A program made the position numbers and the translations under genes. A stretch of DNA of 7,531 nucleotides from Thermoplasmata archaeon. GTDB taxonomy: Archaea > Thermoplasmatota > E2 > UBA202 > JdFR-43. The stretch lies in assembly GCA_021162305.1 (NCBI GenBank), contig JAGGYX010000154.1:1-7531 (forward strand), read 5' to 3'. Shown here in pieces: positions 5,409 to 7,531 of this stretch. Positions within the stretch are counted from its first letter, which is position 1. Each line of letters opens with the position of its first letter. The notes under the pieces are model-generated. The model made no database searches, had not been told where the DNA came from, and was given only the letters and a program-made list of their open reading frames with translations.

Positions 5409-6661
5409 ATGGTTAGAATAGTTGCCATAGCTATAGCATTCATGCTTTTTGCAACATCAGTTATTCCTTTTAATTCAGCATATGAAGGAATGAATGGAAA
5501 TTTTATTACTCAGGCTAAAGATGGAAAAACATTATATGTTGGCGGAAGTGGTCCAAATAACTACACGCATATACAGGATGCTATAAACGATGCAAGCAAT
5601 GGCGATACAATATTTGTATATTCGGGCATATATTATGAAAACGTTGTTATAAATAAAAGTATAAATCTATTCGGAGAAGCTAAAGAAACAACGATAATAG
5701 ATGGAGGAAAAAGGGAAATTCTGTTTATGTATGTGGAAATGGAGTTTGCATAAGCAATTTCACCATTCAGCATGGCGGAGGCGGATGGCCTGATGCGGGT
5801 ATCTTTATTCGGTCAAGAGATAATGTAATTTCCAATAATATCATAAAGAATAACCGAATTGGTATCATCATAATGGATTTGGTATCCAAGCGCAATAAGA
5901 TATGTGAAAATATGGTTGTTAATAATACAGAGACAGGGATAGAGCTTTCTAATGCTGAAGGAAATATTGTTAGGGAAAATAATGTACTATGCAATGGAGG
6001 TGATGGGATAACAATTGCCGATGCCGGGTCCAACACTATTGAAAAGAATGTTTTGACAGATACAATTTATCTGGGAAGAGCATACGGAAATATTGTAAAA
6101 GACAATTCTTTTAGCGAGGGAGGAATAAGAATTTGGCATTCTTCTCATAATAAACTTCTAAATAATATGATAAATGAAAAACCAATTGTGTATTTGGAAG
6201 GTAAAACAGATTTAGAAATAAATGAAGGTGCACAGGTCATACTTGTAGAGTGCAAAAGAATTACAATAAAAAATTTGAATATTTCGAATACATGTTGTGC
6301 CATCCATCTTTCATTCTGCAATGAATGCACTGTTGAAGAGAATATTCTGGAAAGAAATTCCTACGGTATCGAAATGTATTCGTGCAAAAGAAACTTCCTA
6401 AAAAGAAATACTCTCAAGAATAATGGGTTAGGCATATGGCTTGAGATGGACTCTAACATGAACAAAATTTTCGGTAACAATTTTATAGAAAATAATATAC
6501 ATGCAACTTTTTCTGTCTCTTTCCACAATTTTTGGCTTCGCAACTACTGGGATAACTGGAAATTGCCTTTGCCAAAACCCGTTTTTGGTTTCGTTTTTGG
6601 TTTTCCATGGATTCAATTTGACTTTATACCTCGTGCGATGCCGTATAGAGGTGAAAAATGA
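5409..6661 (+). pseudogene. Secreted NosD-like right-handed beta-helix protein, disrupted by one -1 frameshift
   Basis: Two open segments form one ancestral gene of about 417 residues. The first, from ATG 5409, encodes a signal peptide (hydrophobic core AIAIAFMLFATSVIP, likely cleavage near NSA-YE) and a conserved N-terminal module (TLYVGGSGPNNYTHIQDAIN, then GDTIFVY and YYENVVINKSINLFGE). It drifts out of frame after IIDGG and stops at 5751-5753. The second frame is open from about 5711 to TGA at 6661 and continues the same protein (NSVYVCGNGVCISNFTIQHG, then NxI/NGI beta-helix turns). It ends in RNYWDNWKLP and PWIQFDFIP, a tail style I recognise from archaeal beta-helix proteins. Adding one base in the A-run at 5708-5712 restores the frame and gives gap-free alignment with the downstream paralogue across the junction. 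No other disruption was seen, so this is either a recent pseudogene or a sequencing error. The proteins are exported; binding or carbohydrate-processing roles are possible but unproven. Confidence 0.85.
6648..6654 (+). promoter_or_regulatory. Ribosome binding site of the second beta-helix gene
   Basis: GAGGTGA, a full match to the archaeal anti-Shine-Dalgarno region, stands 3 bases before the ATG at 6658, inside the end of the frameshifted gene. It fixes the start and would allow initiation even though upstream translation stops early. Confidence 0.7.
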
Positions 6662-7531
6662 AAAGAGTTGCAACAATTTTGGTTATTACTTTACTAATCA
6701 CTTCTGCAATCGCCAATGAAAGAGAAAATTATGATAGCATAGAAAATGATAATAGCAATGTTTTATATGTAGGTGGAGCTGGAGAAGGAAATTATACTCA
6801 TATTCAGGCTGCAATAAATGCCGCCAATGATGGCGACACCATATTTGTATATGATGATTCATCACCATATCATGAAAATATTGTTATAGACAAAAGCATC
6901 ACGCTAATTGGAGAGAATAAAAATACAGTCATCATGGGAAAAGGAGAAAAAGATGTTGTTTACATATGTGCCAGCAATGTCACAATAAAAAATTTTACAA
7001 TAACAGGAAGCTATATGCCGAATACTGGCACCTATATATTCAATTCAACTGGAAATAAAATTTTTGACTGTATTTTGGAAAATAATGGAATCGCCATTTT
7101 CGTAGAAAAATCGAGCAAAAATTTGATATCAAGATGCGATATCTCTCATGGCAGCGATGGCATCCATATCAAATCATCTTCTGAAAACAGAATATATGAT
7201 TGCAAAATACATAATAACTTTGATGGAATTTTTATCGAATCTTTCGATAGGCATTCATGCAGCAATTCAATAGAGAAATGCAATGTATATTCAAACGATG
7301 ACAATGGAATGGAATTATTTGAAGCATGCGATACAAACATTTCGAATACAAACATTTCCAATAACAGATATGGATTGGGCATATATTCTTCCATAAATGT
7401 TTCTGTTTCAAATTGTAGATTCATGAATGACGGCATTCGCCTTCAAGGAGATAGATTGCAACATTTTATTCATAAAATGGAAAATGTTACCATAAATGGA
7501 AAACCCCTTCTATATTTTATAAATCAACAGG
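6658..7531 (+). CDS. Secreted NosD-like right-handed beta-helix repeat protein (C-terminus cut by window edge)
   Basis: The first 291 residues are visible, open to the window edge. Residues 1-20 are a signal peptide (MKRV, core ATILVITLLITSAIA, cleavage near ANE). Residues about 36-68 carry the module LYVGGAGEGNYTHIQAAIN...NDGDTIFVYD, shared with the upstream paralogue and typical of pectin-lyase-like beta-helix proteins. HENIVIDKSITLIGE and VVYICASNVTIKNFTI follow. From about residue 133 come 22-residue turns of the form NxIxxCxIxxNxxGIxI, the NosD/CASH-type solenoid. The visible part ends with MENVTINGKPLLYFINQ, resembling the NGKP-YY element of related archaeal proteins. It overlaps the upstream gene by 4 bases (ATGA), so the two arose or were kept as a tandem pair. 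Eight N-glycosylation sequons suggest a surface glycoprotein. Ligand or enzymatic activity cannot be assigned, and the anchoring signal, if any, lies outside the window. Confidence 0.9.
   Translation, partial: MKRVATILVITLLITSAIANERENYDSIENDNSNVLYVGGAGEGNYTHIQAAINAANDGDTIFVYDDSSPYHENIVIDKSITLIGENKNTVIMGKGEKDVVYICASNVTIKNFTITGSYMPNTGTYIFNSTGNKIFDCILENNGIAIFVEKSSKNLISRCDISHGSDGIHIKSSSENRIYDCKIHNNFDGIFIESFDRHSCSNSIEKCNVYSNDDNGMELFEACDTNISNTNISNNRYGLGIYSSINVSVSNCRFMNDGIRLQGDRLQHFIHKMENVTINGKPLLYFINQQ
7054..7440 (+). repeat. Tandem 22-residue beta-helix turns with a cysteine column
   Basis: Within the second beta-helix protein, turns begin at Asn133, Asn155 and Asn177, exactly 22 residues apart, each with Cys at the sixth position (138, 160, 182). 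Two more Cys occupy the same column at 208 and 253, with Thr at 231 in between; a four-residue insertion precedes the 208 turn. The turn consensus is NxIxxCxIxxNxxGIxIxxSSx. The DNA is not a simple repeat: codons differ between turns. Confidence 0.75.

Noticed and set aside
5700..5780. Programmed -1 frameshift with a downstream RNA structure in the first beta-helix gene
   Set aside because: The A-run has only five A residues, the A-site codon would mismatch after slipping, and the best downstream stem I found (TTGC/GCAA around the early stop) is only 4 bp. Mutation or sequence error is simpler.
5873..6661. Separate cytoplasmic gene starting at ATG 5873
   Set aside because: The same frame is open upstream to about 5711 and encodes the expected continuation of the secreted protein, so this ATG is internal.
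1..7531. tRNA, rRNA, CRISPR array, insertion sequence or attachment site
   Set aside because: No cloverleaf-like segment, regularly spaced direct repeats, transposase motifs or terminal inverted repeats were seen on reading through both strands by eye.

Overview
The window looks like a piece of an AT-rich euryarchaeal genome, most likely from the Thermoplasmata/Thermoplasmatota. Three things point there. First, a TATA-like box sits about 21-27 bp upstream of several first-in-operon start codons, which is the geometry of leaderless archaeal mRNA. Second, genes inside operons overlap their neighbours and can carry GGTGA or GGAG ribosome binding sites. Third, there are two secreted NosD-like beta-helix proteins of a style I associate with Thermoplasmata genomes. 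The lineage is inferred from protein style; no rRNA or tRNA is present to confirm it.

Layout. 1-767 (-): nearly complete stand-alone catalytic domain of a 2-oxoacid dehydrogenase E2-type acyltransferase, running off the left edge. 859-2165 (+): compact cassette of a 70-residue ribbon-helix-helix protein, a PAPS-dependent sulfotransferase and an adenylylsulfate (APS) kinase. 2154-2780 (-): SfsA-family protein, meeting the APS kinase tail to tail with a 12-bp overlap. 2812-3612 (-): PPP-family Ser/Thr phosphatase. 3656-5379 (+): two family-2 glycosyltransferases with an ATGA overlap, the first a membrane-anchored DPM1/GtrB-like enzyme. 5409-6661 (+): secreted beta-helix gene broken by one -1 frameshift in an A-run. 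6658-7531 (+): intact paralogue of it, cut by the right edge.

How the genes may work together. The APS kinase makes PAPS and the sulfotransferase uses it, so 859-2165 is a self-contained sulfuryl-transfer module apart from ATP sulfurylase, which is not in the window. The glycosyltransferases probably build or transfer sugars at the membrane, and the beta-helix proteins are exported and rich in N-glycosylation sequons. A surface-glycan or glycoprotein locus with sulfation is therefore a reasonable hypothesis, but only the sulfation cassette and the glycosyltransferase pair are supported by gene spacing. The acyltransferase, SfsA and phosphatase look like ordinary neighbours.

The points most worth a second look are the RHH-sulfotransferase-APS kinase cassette with a similar LGYL tail on its first and last proteins, the clean frameshift in the first beta-helix gene, the perfect inverted repeat at 5379-5397, and the 22-residue cysteine ladder in the second beta-helix protein.
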